A stretch of 64,000 nucleotides of DNA from Bacillus sp. AFS037270 (GTDB lineage: Bacteria; Bacillota; Bacilli; Bacillales_B; DSM-18226): assembly GCF_002585305.1 (NCBI RefSeq), contig NZ_NUNF01000019.1, positions 35,582-99,581 on the forward strand. Reading direction: 5' to 3'. The position numbers and the translations under genes are program-made. Each line of letters begins with the position of its first letter. Within the stretch, counting starts at the first letter, position 1. The notes beneath the pieces are model-generated. The model searched no databases, had not been told where the DNA came from, and saw only the letters and a list, made by a program, of their open reading frames with translations. This document shows, piece after piece, positions 22,990 to 31,483 of the stretch.

Positions 22990-24594
22990 TTATTTTTTGT
23001 TGTCTCTCCAATCCAAAGTAGTCAATAACTTATCTTTAGACAACTGGATTACTTTCTTCTCATTTAGAATATCTTGAGTTTCCTTGTTGTAGATATTAAT
23101 GACATCAATAGCAATAAATACTTGTTTTGACATTGAGTTATAGAATTTGATTATTTCCTCTATTGCCTCTTTCTCAATGTTTTTAAATAAGAAAGAGTCA
23201 TGTATTATAAATGGGATATTAGTCAGAGTAGAAATAGCTAAATCAAAAATGATTAGATTTGTATAGGCTTTTCCAGTCCCTGTATTCTCAAAAAAGTTAT
23301 ACTCATAATTACTGTAGGTTAAATCTAATTCAGGTGCAGTTCTTTTATCCTCATGAATAAGATCATTTATCTCTTTTAACTTATCATTTATTTTCTTTCT
23401 TATGTCTTTAACTATTTCTTCCTTTATTCCAGCAAGTTCTGCTGTTTTAGATGTAATATCTGATTTTAAAACTAGCAATTTTGTATAATACTCATTTTCC
23501 AATTGTAAATTCTTTAACCTAGAAGAAAATTCAATTAGATTATCTATAAATAAATTAAGCTCCTCATTAGGATTGAGTAGTTGCTCTAATTTTTGGTTTA
23601 TTAAATTGATTTCATTATCTAAGTTTTGAATTTTATCCACTAATTCTTTTCTTGCATTTTTCAATTCATCACTAAGAATTGAGCTAATCCCTTTATGAAA
23701 CAACTCTATATTTCTAAGTTTTTCAAGATTAACATTTGGGAAAAATTCTAAAAGACTTTCAAATCCAGCATCAGCAGGTTTATTTACTGTCCTTATCCTA
23801 TTTAACCTAGATTGGTAATATTCTTTCTCCTCTAATAGCTCTTTTTTCTTTTTTCTATGCTGAATTAATTCATCAGATACTATATCTTTAATATTGATTG
23901 AGGGACTATATGCACTTTTCCCTAACTTTTCAATTTCAGTATTTAGGTTCTGAATTTCTTTTACATTCTTCTCATATTTACTTTTATTGATTTTTGGGAT
24001 TAATTTCAGCTTTCCACCTTTATTTAAAACTTTCTTTGAGTCATCTAATTTCTTAAGGTCTTTATCTTGTTGTGCTATTGTCTCAAATTTATTAAAAAGT
24101 TTTATTAAATTGGCTACAGTGACACTATTTTTTTCAGAAGGATGATTATGGAGAGGCTTTTTAACATTGTAATTGTTTTTACCCCAAACTCTAGAGAAAG
24201 TGCTGACTGCAGCTCTAAAATTTAATTGTGGGTAATTTAGCTCATAGTGATTTTTTAACCCCTCTGTGAAATCACTAAGAGTTAAAGCATCTAGCTTTTC
24301 CAAATTATTGTTACTTCTATAAACAAGACTTGGCTCTTCTGTACCTCTAATAAAATGATAATTATAATCTTTAAACTCAAAAGTGAACCAAAAATCATGA
24401 TTGCCTAATTTTGTAACAACATCACTATTATGTGTAAGGTATGTATTTCCACCAAAAATAAAATCTATAATCATAAGTAAGGTTGATTTACCAATTGAGT
24501 TTGAACCATTATTATCACCTAAAACAACATTCAATCCTTCATGAAATTTTATGCTTTCCTCTTGAAATATTACACTCCTAATCTCTGTTAACAT
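22990..24594 (-). CDS. DUF2326/Rad50-like ABC ATPase of an ABC-three-component system
   Basis: The protein is 534 residues and soluble. The Walker A is at residues 26-39 (GDNNGSNSIGKST). A long coiled coil fills about 175-420. The C-terminal NTGTGKAYTNLIIFDLAIST (about 435-455) and FIIHDS give the signature-like and Walker B/D-loop regions. This is the DUF2326 type, with an SMC/Rad50-like head and coiled coil. It overlaps the MC6-like gene by 17 bases and completes the order effector, middle component, ATPase seen in ABC-3C conflict systems described by the Aravind group. The likely role is to sense invading nucleic acid or protein and license the HNH effector; this is inferred from the family. 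Confidence 0.82.
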   Translation of the reverse strand: MLTEIRSVIFQEESIKFHEGLNVVLGDNNGSNSIGKSTLLMIIDFIFGGNTYLTHNSDVVTKLGNHDFWFTFEFKDYNYHFIRGTEEPSLVYRSNNNLEKLDALTLSDFTEGLKNHYELNYPQLNFRAAVSTFSRVWGKNNYNVKKPLHNHPSEKNSVTVANLIKLFNKFETIAQQDKDLKKLDDSKKVLNKGGKLKLIPKINKSKYEKNVKEIQNLNTEIEKLGKSAYSPSINIKDIVSDELIQHRKKKKELLEEKEYYQSRLNRIRTVNKPADAGFESLLEFFPNVNLEKLRNIELFHKGISSILSDELKNARKELVDKIQNLDNEINLINQKLEQLLNPNEELNLFIDNLIEFSSRLKNLQLENEYYTKLLVLKSDITSKTAELAGIKEEIVKDIRKKINDKLKEINDLIHEDKRTAPELDLTYSNYEYNFFENTGTGKAYTNLIIFDLAISTLTNIPFIIHDSFLFKNIEKEAIEEIIKFYNSMSKQVFIAIDVINIYNKETQDILNEKKVIQLSKDKLLTTLDWRDNKK

Positions 24595-24811
24595 ATGTGA
24601 CTACTCCTTTATCAAAATCCACTTTAATTGTATCCAATAGGAATAATACATCCAGTGAGTAAATAAATTCATCTATTTCTCCAAAGTGATCTTGTGTACT
24701 AAAATATAGCTCCTTTAAAGGCATTTCTTCTTTTATTATGTAATCAAGTATAATGGTCATTTTTCCAATTATAGACTCACTAAAGCTAATAACCTTATTT
24801 GGTACTAACAT
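24578..24811 (-). CDS. ABC-3C middle component (MC6-like)
   Basis: The 77 residues begin LVPNKVISFSESIIGKMTII and include FIYSLDVLFLLDTIKVD near 50-66. This matches the pattern I know for middle component 6 of ABC-three-component systems: short, starting MLxPxK, with a Leu-rich segment after the middle. Its ATG overlaps the stop of the HNH gene, and its 3' end overlaps the ATPase start, so the three proteins are translationally coupled. It should bridge ATPase and effector. Identification rests on size, pattern and context. Confidence 0.7.
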   Translation of the reverse strand: MLVPNKVISFSESIIGKMTIILDYIIKEEMPLKELYFSTQDHFGEIDEFIYSLDVLFLLDTIKVDFDKGVVTYVNRD

Positions 24812-25602
24812 TAAAACACCTCACAATTCTGAATAAAAAAGGAAATTATTATGCTACATGCTCCTAAGGAGCTATTTTCAGTTTTCTTGGATAACCATTC
24901 TGTAAGTTGTGCATATATAACTTCTTGAGAAGATTCTTTTCTACTTAAACTGTCATGAAAAGATTTAACTTGTGAGGAAATTGCATTAAATGATTTTGGG
25001 TACTGGCTATCTAGTTGGGCAAATTGCTCCTTGATATATAAGTAGTATTCAATTATTTCATTTCTAATCCTACTTTTAGTTATTCTTGATAAAGTCTCAT
25101 CTGCTTTTTCATCTAGTTTTAAGGCTGACATGTTTAGAGTTTTAATAGCACCCTCATTAAATTCTTCTACTAACTTAGCTATAACCTCTTTTATCTCAGT
25201 TTCAATTTGGTAATCTATGTATTTTGCTCTTGTCTGATTTTTAATCAATATATTTTTCTTAATACTAAATAACTTTCTATACTCCTCAACAGTTCTAGGA
25301 TTATCAAATTTTGTATGGCAATCTACACATAAGGCAATATAATTCTGCAAATTATTAACATCCTCATGCAATCTCTCTTCATCCTTTAATAACTCTTTTT
25401 CTTCTTCTGTTGGATTTAAAGGATAAATATGAGCACCCTCATATAGCTTTTCATTCTTACCATTTTTTTCATACATAAGAGGCTTAGAACATAATGGACA
25501 CATATTTTCAACTTCAGCTAGAAGAATAGCATTTTGATTAGGAGTTAGTTTTTTTCTTTTAGGCTCTTCATTTTCAGTTGAATTTTTCTTTTTAGGTTTC
25601 AT
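24811..25602 (-). CDS. HNH nuclease effector with ABC-3C C-terminal domain
   Basis: The protein is 263 residues. Residues 30-100 form an HNH/McrA-type nuclease: CPLC (C35, C38), His 58 in EGAHIYPL, Asn in NNLQNYIAL and CVDCH (C92, C95, H96). Residues 120-263 are helical and end with CSIIISFFIQNCEVF, the C-terminal domain type found in ABC-3C third components. It is the first gene of the operon. The predicted action is DNA cleavage when the ATPase complex is triggered, giving phage or plasmid defence. AAGGTGG upstream is the ribosome binding site. Confidence 0.8.
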   Translation of the reverse strand: MKPKKKNSTENEEPKRKKLTPNQNAILLAEVENMCPLCSKPLMYEKNGKNEKLYEGAHIYPLNPTEEEKELLKDEERLHEDVNNLQNYIALCVDCHTKFDNPRTVEEYRKLFSIKKNILIKNQTRAKYIDYQIETEIKEVIAKLVEEFNEGAIKTLNMSALKLDEKADETLSRITKSRIRNEIIEYYLYIKEQFAQLDSQYPKSFNAISSQVKSFHDSLSRKESSQEVIYAQLTEWLSKKTENSSLGACSIIISFFIQNCEVF

Positions 25603-25696
25603 TTATATTTACACCACCTTTGAAACTACAAACTTATATATGATTCGACAAAATAGGTATAAATCCTCTTTTCTACATAAATTTTCCTAAACTATA

Positions 25697-25722
25697 AAAA
25701 AAGAGAGCATCAGCTCTCCTCT
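25697..25722 (-). terminator. Terminator of the serine recombinase gene
   Basis: GAGAGCTGATGCTCTC hairpin with seven T residues on the minus strand, overlapping the recombinase 3' end. Confidence 0.75.
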
Positions 25723-27239
25723 CCCTTGTAAACTATTCTTATTTCAAAAGACTTAGGCTTACCATCTCTATCTGACTGCTCTTTCCAGTAGTAGACCTTA
25801 TCAATAACATCATGTAACAGCTTGTTAGCCTTAGTAGGGTTAGCATCAGTATCCATAGACAATAACATTTCTATCTTAGCCTTAGCTTTCTTATGTTTGT
25901 CTACCACAGACTTAGCATCAGCTCCCTCTAATCCCTGTAGCTCCTTATTTATCTGTAGTTGTTGCTCTTTAATGTTCTTAATCTCCTCTGATGCCTCTTC
26001 AGCCTCATAAATACCTGCCTTAAAGCCATCTTGCACTCTTTTCTTTTGCTCCTCTAGCTTGTTATATTGGAGGGTTAGCTCCTGTTGTTTCTTAGCTACT
26101 GAGCTTAAAAAAGATGTATCTCCTGCTATAATAGCCTCTATCTTTTCATCTAGGTCTGTTAGATGCCCTTTGAGCTTAGAAAAGATAACCTCCTCAACTC
26201 TAGATGCCTTTGTAGCATTGTTTTTACATCTCTCTCCTGTAAACTCCTGCTTCGCTCTCTGAGACATAGAGGAGTAACAGTTAAGGAGGTATAGCTCTCT
26301 CTGAGACTTATCTAGAGTCTTTCTAGATGACCTGCTTACATATTTATTGCAAAAGGATAATGTTTGCCCACAGCTTGGGCATACAAGCAATTTAGATAAT
26401 GTATATATTCCTCTTTGAGACTTCTGAGGTACTGCCCTTTTCTTAGCTCTAATCTCCTGAGCCTTATTGTAAGTATCTGCATCTACTAGAGCAGGATGAG
26501 CCTCCTCTACAGTTATTGCATCCTCTCCCTGTAGCTCATAATGTACAATCCCTCTGTAAGCTACATTAGACAATATGAGGGAGGTAGCTCTAGGAGTAAA
26601 GTTTTTGCCTGACCTTGTTTTAATGCCTCTCAAAGTTAACTGCTCACATATCTCAGCCTGATTTAATCCCTGATTAACATACATATCAAATATATCCTCT
26701 ACAATCTTAGCCTCAGTAGGATGAGGGAGGAGATGCTTTGCCTCATCTTTTGTATAGCCATAAGGAGCAATCCCAAAATAAACTCCCTTTTGAATAGCCT
26801 GTATTCTACCTCTCCTTAGCTTTCTCTTAGTCATTCTCATGAAATGGTTATCCATCTCTGACTGAATACCTGTTACAAAGACATCCTCATCATTCATAAA
26901 GTTATAGGTCTTGTTTAAAGTGTAAAACTGTAGAGCCTCAGCTTTCATAAACCTTACAAAGAGCCCAAAATCAGTTCTATCTCTTGTTATCCTATCTTGG
27001 TCTGTACAAAGCACTCCATCATAAATATTTCTTTTTAGATCCATGAGCATCCTCTGAAACTCAGGTCTATTCCAATCCTCTGAGCTACCTTCCTCAGCAA
27101 ACACCTCATACTCCATGTTATTCTTGTCTGCATAGTCAGTAAGTAGCTCAAGCTGCCTGTCAATCTCAATAGCATCAGCATCTTTTAGCCTTGACTTTCT
27201 GACATAAATAGCTACTAGCTTTTTTTGACCTGTTGCCAT
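25710..27239 (-). CDS. Large serine recombinase (integrase) of the element
   Basis: The protein is 509 residues. The resolvase catalytic domain spans about 8-150 with the nucleophile Ser16 in VAIYVRKSR and the DQDRITRDRTDF motif. A recombinase domain follows (160-270, FGIAPYGYTKDEAKHLLPHP), then a zinc ribbon (LLVCPSCGQTLSFC ... GERCKNN), a coiled coil (about 365-460) and a basic tail. This is the standard large-serine-integrase layout. It lies about 70 bases from attR, as integrase genes usually do. It should join attP and attB within ATACATAGG. It has one of the only three CG dinucleotides seen in the element (26253-26254). Confidence 0.93.
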   Translation of the reverse strand: MATGQKKLVAIYVRKSRLKDADAIEIDRQLELLTDYADKNNMEYEVFAEEGSSEDWNRPEFQRMLMDLKRNIYDGVLCTDQDRITRDRTDFGLFVRFMKAEALQFYTLNKTYNFMNDEDVFVTGIQSEMDNHFMRMTKRKLRRGRIQAIQKGVYFGIAPYGYTKDEAKHLLPHPTEAKIVEDIFDMYVNQGLNQAEICEQLTLRGIKTRSGKNFTPRATSLILSNVAYRGIVHYELQGEDAITVEEAHPALVDADTYNKAQEIRAKKRAVPQKSQRGIYTLSKLLVCPSCGQTLSFCNKYVSRSSRKTLDKSQRELYLLNCYSSMSQRAKQEFTGERCKNNATKASRVEEVIFSKLKGHLTDLDEKIEAIIAGDTSFLSSVAKKQQELTLQYNKLEEQKKRVQDGFKAGIYEAEEASEEIKNIKEQQLQINKELQGLEGADAKSVVDKHKKAKAKIEMLLSMDTDANPTKANKLLHDVIDKVYYWKEQSDRDGKPKSFEIRIVYKGEES

Positions 27240-27306
27240 CTCCTTAACTCCTTCCCTGATATTTGTCTAAAGCCTATTATATCAGGTATTTAGATGGTTG
27301 CAATAT

Positions 27307-27975
27307 TTATAACATAGGATACATAGGATGGACCTCATGCCGTTGACATAACATCTCTTCAACAATTTGCCGGTGAATTTTCTCTAAGTGCGGAAGAGTC
27401 CGCTTGTTTAACATGGTTTCTGCTGATACCATGATTCCCGCTTTCACAAGTTCACGGCTGTTTTCTATCATTCTCGTAAAATAGGCTTCTCGTTGTTTGA
27501 AATCGGGCTTTCTCTCCATCCTTGCAAAACCGCCCTGAGCAAAATCATCCACTGTGCCCCAGTTATGCGAAATATGTAAAACATCTAAATAAGGGACAAT
27601 GAGCTCATAACGTCCTAAATCAAGGGTTAAGTTGGAATTAATTTGTGTTCGGACACCACGCTCATGAGCGTACTTTAATACTGGTACAACATAATTTTTT
27701 ACCGAGGATAAGGAGAGCATCGGTTCCCCGCCAGTAATACTTAATGAACGCAATGACGGAATTTCATCCAATCTTTTTAATAACAGATCAAGCGGCAGTG
27801 CGTCTGGGTCTTTTGACTGTAATGTATAGCCAACTGCACAGTGTTCACAGCGCATATTACATAGGGTTGTCGTGGTGAATTCAATATTCGAAAGCAGCGG
27901 CTTCCCATACTCCTCAATGTCTAAATAAGCTTCCCATGGATCATATTTTGGGGTGATTTGTTTTCTAGTCAACAT
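27307..27975 (-). pseudogene. yfkAB: Displaced 5' part of host yfkAB
   Basis: The frame encodes the first 219 residues of YfkAB, including the radical SAM motif CNMRCEHC, then runs over the att core into element DNA and stops after Pro-Met-Leu. The C-terminal CxCxxxxC half is missing because it now belongs to the chimera at 13260-14450. AAGGAG precedes the ATG, so a truncated protein could still be made. It has normal CG content, roughly 26 in 620 bases, unlike the element's version of the same segment. Confidence 0.88.
27319..27327. other. attR core of the serine-recombinase element
   Basis: ATACATAGG, identical to 13785-13793. Left of it the element contains a further ACATAGG (27312-27318), so the sequence is a partial tandem on the phage-type arm. 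Right of it the host yfkAB 5' half resumes with normal CG content. Confidence 0.85.
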
Positions 27976-28175
27976 TTGAACTCCTTAAAAATCAGTCTTC
28001 AAAACCTTTTTATTATAGCTGATTTCTAGAATAATGGGGTGTTTTAAGTGTTAACAAATTTTATGTTGCAGCAAATGTGTCTATTCAAGGAAAATTCGCC
28101 AAAAATATACATATCCTGACTCCTTTCGTTTACAATATACAGATAATATTAAACGTTAGAATGGTGGTAATTTAC

Positions 28176-28976
28176 ATGGAAATGCAGCCTTTAAGTGAAG
28201 CGGAAAAGCTCGCTTTAAAAAAGATTAAAATATTCCGCCAAAGCATCCTTCGCTACCTATTACGGGCAATGCTTGCGAGTATGTTTATCGGCTTTGGCGT
28301 TATTGTTGCCTTTAAGACAGGAAACTTTTTCTATCTAAAAGATTCCCCGTTTGCCTATCCTATGGCAGCTCTTACCTTTGGAGCAGCTATTATTTTAATA
28401 GCATATGGAGGCGGTGATTTATTTACGGGTAATACATTTTATTACACCTATGCAGCACTTCGTAAGAAAATGGCTTGGGTGGATGTCATCAAACTATGGA
28501 TTTGTAGTTACTTTGGTAATATCTTGGGAGCTGCGGTATTTGCCTTTATTATTTTTACTACCGGACTTTATGCAGATTCATCTGTGAACGGCTTTTTACT
28601 TCATGTCGTGGAAGTAAAAATGCAAGTTCCGACAACTCAATTATTTTTTAGAGCGATTCTTTGTAACTGGCTCGTATGTATGGCCTTTTTCCTTCCAATG
28701 GGATTAAAAGGAGATGGTCCAAAAATGTTTGCAATGATGTTGTTTGTATTCTGTTTCTTTATTTCTGGATATGAGCACAGTATTGCTAATATGTGTACGT
28801 TCGCTATTGCTTTGGTATTAAATCATCCAGGCACAATTTCTTGGGCAGGGGTTGTACATAATTTAGTTCCGGTCACGATTGGTAATTTAATTGGCGGTGC
28901 TGTGTTTATGGCGATGATGTACTATTATGCAAATAAGCCATTTTTAGCTGAGTATGATAAGGAGCAGGGGCATTAA
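28176..28976 (+). CDS. Formate/nitrite transporter (FNT) family channel
   Basis: This is a pentameric inner-membrane channel for formate, nitrite or related small anions. The 266 residues from the ATG at 28176 have six membrane helices with the FNT motifs GGGDLFTGNTFYY after helix 2 and GYEHSIANMCTF before helix 6. The frame is open further upstream, but GGTGG stands eight bases before 28176 and the length then fits Bacillus relatives such as YrhG. It stands alone; no formate dehydrogenase or nitrite reductase is in the window, so the substrate is open. Confidence 0.88.
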   Translation: MEMQPLSEAEKLALKKIKIFRQSILRYLLRAMLASMFIGFGVIVAFKTGNFFYLKDSPFAYPMAALTFGAAIILIAYGGGDLFTGNTFYYTYAALRKKMAWVDVIKLWICSYFGNILGAAVFAFIIFTTGLYADSSVNGFLLHVVEVKMQVPTTQLFFRAILCNWLVCMAFFLPMGLKGDGPKMFAMMLFVFCFFISGYEHSIANMCTFAIALVLNHPGTISWAGVVHNLVPVTIGNLIGGAVFMAMMYYYANKPFLAEYDKEQGH

Positions 28977-29051
28977 TTAAGTCATGGTCCCTGTTCTACC
29001 TTTCGACAAATTTCCAAGGAAATATTCACAAGATCAGAGAGATTACGACAA

Positions 29052-29117
29052 TTAGAAAAGCGGAAGCGCCTTGACCAGGCCCTGGAGCTGGACCATTCTC
29101 AAAGCGAAATTTATATA
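29052..29117. repeat. Dispersed intergenic repeat, copy 2 (internally deleted)
   Basis: It shares both ends with the copy at 58895-59046 (AGAAAAGCG at the start; CCTGGAGCTGGAC, ATTCTC and GAAATTTATA at the end) but lacks the central ~75 bases. It lies between the FNT and recQ genes. Confidence 0.65.
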
Positions 29118-29127
29118 ACTATTTAGA

Positions 29128-29150
29128 AAGGGCTGGAAATTTTCCAGCCT
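29128..29150 (-). terminator. Terminator of recQ
   Basis: GGCTGGAAATTTTCCAGCC is a perfect palindromic hairpin directly after the recQ stop. Confidence 0.65.
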
Positions 29151-29154
29151 TATC

Positions 29155-31278
29155 TTACTTACTTAAAAAATAAAGATATGCCTTGATCATAAAGTAGCTG
29201 ACTTCTTCAGGCAGTAGTTCCTTAATCGGTTTTAAGCGGCTCCTTCCTGCTTCTGCTACCGCCTGCTCTAGTAATGGCAGATACTCCTCGGGAATGAGAG
29301 CGGTAAAGTTAACCTCCATCCCCTGCTGTGCGCATTGGATGATATGTTCCTCAACCGTTTTGAGAGATAAATCCCGCTTTTCAGCAATTTCATTGAGAGA
29401 GAGATTCTCTTTATACAAGGTATATGTTTCTAAATGTGAGTCACGAACGACCTTTTTGGTCGTTTTTTTCGGTGCATTGGATGCTGGTACTTCTTCACTT
29501 TGATATTCTGGATTCTCCTCAAGAAACACACGAATAGCTTGAATAAACTCCAGTCCATATTTTTGCAGCTTGTGTTCTCCAACTCCGCTTACCTGTAAAA
29601 ATTCCTCACTAGTTTTCGGCTGTTTGGCACACATATCTTTAAGTGCAGCATCCGAGAAAATTACAAATGGCGGGACATTTTCCGATTCGGCAATTTGTTT
29701 ACGTACTTCTCTCAAGCTTTCGAATAATGGATCATTTTTCGACACTTGTTTAACCTGTACCGCTTCTCTTCGATACACATGCTGCTTGCCCAGGAGGACC
29801 TCCTTGCCTTTTGGCGCGACAAAGATGGTTGGAAATTGCCCTTGTTCAATCGCAATTAATTCTTGTGAGATTAGGAATTCAATAAATTCGCCTACTTCTT
29901 TTGCACCCTGATTCTTCATGATTCCATAAGTGGTCAGCTTATCAAAGCCCATCTCTGAGACTTTTTTGTTTTTTGATCCCGTTAGCACTTGGGCAGTTAG
30001 ATTTTTCCCAAAGCGCTGGCCCATTCGAATCACACAAGACATCACCATCTGTGCCTCTTTCGTTACATCCACCTTGCTTCTTGAATCTAAGCAGTTTCCA
30101 CATCTCCCACAGCTTTCTGTTTCTGTTTCACCAAAATATCTTAAAATAAATTCCTGAAGACAGTTTTCCGTGTGGCAGTAATCCGCCATTTGCTGCAGCT
30201 TTTCTAACTCTTGCGTTATCCTGCCGCGATCACTCGATTGATCGATAAGAAAACGCTGAACTTGGACATCCTGAGGAGAATAAAGCAAAATACATTCACT
30301 ATCTAACCCATCCCGGCCTGCACGTCCTGCTTCCTGATAATAGCTCTCCATATTTTTGGGCATCTGAAAATGAACGACATAGCGGATATTGGATTTATCA
30401 ATACCCATTCCAAATGCAGAGGTGGCAACCATCACAGAAGCTTTATCCTCTAAAAATCGTTCCTGTTCTCGAGCACGGTCTGCATCCCCCATCCCGGCAT
30501 GATAGCGGGCAGCATTGATTTGTTCCTTACGCAGTCTTTCATATAGCTGATCAACATTTTTCCTTGTAGCCGCATAAATAATTCCGGCTTCTTGTTGATT
30601 CTTTTTTAGATAATCAAGGAGAAACTTAAGACGGTCCTGCCCCTTAATAACAGAAAAAGATAAGTTTACCCGTTCAAATCCGGTGATAATTGTATTCGCT
30701 TGATCAATTTCGAGAGAATAACAAATATCTTCCCGAACCCTTGGTGTCGCGGTTGCTGTAAGGGCGAGTACTACCGGTTTTTGTGGCAGATTATTAACCA
30801 TCTGCTGGATATGACGGTAGCTTGGGCGGAAGTCGTGTCCCCATTGAGAGATACAGTGGGCTTCATCCACTGCAACTAATGGTATGTCCATCTGCCTTAA
30901 GTCCTCAATAAAATCATAGGACTCTAATCTTTCCGGCGCTATGTACAATAGCTTGTATTTCCCTGCTTTCGCTTCGTTTATTCTCCTATTAGCTTCTGAA
31001 AAATTTAACGAGCTATTAATAAATGTGGCAGGGATTCCTGCTTGGATGAGGGTATCGACTTGATCCTTCATTAAGGAAATCAATGGGGAAATAACGATTG
31101 TGGTACCTGAAAGGACGAGGGCTGGAATTTGATAGCAAATCGATTTACCGCCGCCTGTCGGCATGACACAAATGGTATTCTGACCTGTTAGTACCGACCG
31201 GATTGCCTGCTCCTGCCCGTTTCGGAAGGAACTGTAACCGAAGTGTGTTTTTAGTAGGGAAAGTGCTTGTTCAAACAA
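29155..31278 (-). CDS. recQ: ATP-dependent DNA helicase RecQ
   Basis: RecQ unwinds DNA 3' to 5' in recombinational repair. The 707 residues show the SF2 motifs VMPTGGGKSICYQIP, DEAHCISQWGHDFRP and the aromatic-rich loop, then QEAGRAGRDG (motif VI), a zinc-binding region (CHTEN...CGRCGNC), the winged helix, an HRDC domain near 525-600 and a C-terminal HTH (LSLNEIAEKRDLSLKTVEEH). A TTG at 31278 follows AAAGGAGA by eight bases; the upstream TTG at 31296 overlaps that site, so I start at 31278. It stands alone. Confidence 0.93.
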   Translation of the reverse strand: MFEQALSLLKTHFGYSSFRNGQEQAIRSVLTGQNTICVMPTGGGKSICYQIPALVLSGTTIVISPLISLMKDQVDTLIQAGIPATFINSSLNFSEANRRINEAKAGKYKLLYIAPERLESYDFIEDLRQMDIPLVAVDEAHCISQWGHDFRPSYRHIQQMVNNLPQKPVVLALTATATPRVREDICYSLEIDQANTIITGFERVNLSFSVIKGQDRLKFLLDYLKKNQQEAGIIYAATRKNVDQLYERLRKEQINAARYHAGMGDADRAREQERFLEDKASVMVATSAFGMGIDKSNIRYVVHFQMPKNMESYYQEAGRAGRDGLDSECILLYSPQDVQVQRFLIDQSSDRGRITQELEKLQQMADYCHTENCLQEFILRYFGETETESCGRCGNCLDSRSKVDVTKEAQMVMSCVIRMGQRFGKNLTAQVLTGSKNKKVSEMGFDKLTTYGIMKNQGAKEVGEFIEFLISQELIAIEQGQFPTIFVAPKGKEVLLGKQHVYRREAVQVKQVSKNDPLFESLREVRKQIAESENVPPFVIFSDAALKDMCAKQPKTSEEFLQVSGVGEHKLQKYGLEFIQAIRVFLEENPEYQSEEVPASNAPKKTTKKVVRDSHLETYTLYKENLSLNEIAEKRDLSLKTVEEHIIQCAQQGMEVNFTALIPEEYLPLLEQAVAEAGRSRLKPIKELLPEEVSYFMIKAYLYFLSK

Positions 31279-31296
31279 AATGGTATCTCCTTTCAA

Positions 31297-31448
31297 TTTT
31301 AGGAACTGTCTATATTATACTGCTTTCGGAGCGGCTACTGTTCTATTAATAAAAAAAACTGAGAGAGAAAATTCTTATGCCTAGAGTACTTTCCGCTTAT
31401 CCGAGAGCAACCTTTTTTAATCCGAGAGTATTCTTAACCATAAAAAGA
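31297..31448. other. Intergenic region with a 21-base repeat
   Basis: TCCGAGAG occurs at 31400-31407 and 31421-31428, a 21-base period. No gene is visible. The -10-like TATATTATAC near 31310 probably belongs to the recQ promoter on the minus strand. Confidence 0.4.
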
Positions 31449-31477
31449 AAGACTATCGCTCCCTCCGATAGCCTTTC
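31449..31477 (-). terminator. Terminator of the acyl-CoA operon
   Basis: CTATCG and CGATAG, extended by AAAG/CTTT with a mismatch, form the stem; T residues follow on the minus strand. Confidence 0.65.
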
Positions 31478-31483
31478 TCTTGT

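Larger units (their letters stand above)
13794..27327. mobile_element. Integrated CpG-depleted element (~13.5 kb) in yfkAB
   Basis: The boundaries are set by the 9-base repeat ATACATAGG at both junctions, by the split and rebuilt yfkAB gene, and by an abrupt change in base use. A large serine recombinase is about 70 bases inside the right end, as expected for this integrase class. The cargo includes an HNH endonuclease, DNA-binding-type proteins, a replication-initiator candidate with iteron-like repeats, a tyrosine recombinase, small membrane and secreted proteins and an ABC-3C conflict system. I see no phage structural, terminase, relaxase or conjugation gene, so it is best described as an integrative plasmid-like island or satellite. 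Confidence 0.88.

Noticed and set aside
13794..27318. Prophage
   Set aside because: No capsid, portal, terminase, tail, lysis or typical lysogeny gene is visible in 13.5 kb. The cargo fits an integrative plasmid-like island or satellite better.
13260..27975. Two radical SAM genes as ordinary paralogs
   Set aside because: The right-hand one ends exactly at the sequence shared with the left-hand one, and joining the outer halves at ATACATAGG gives one continuous host gene. The pattern is integration into one gene, not duplication.
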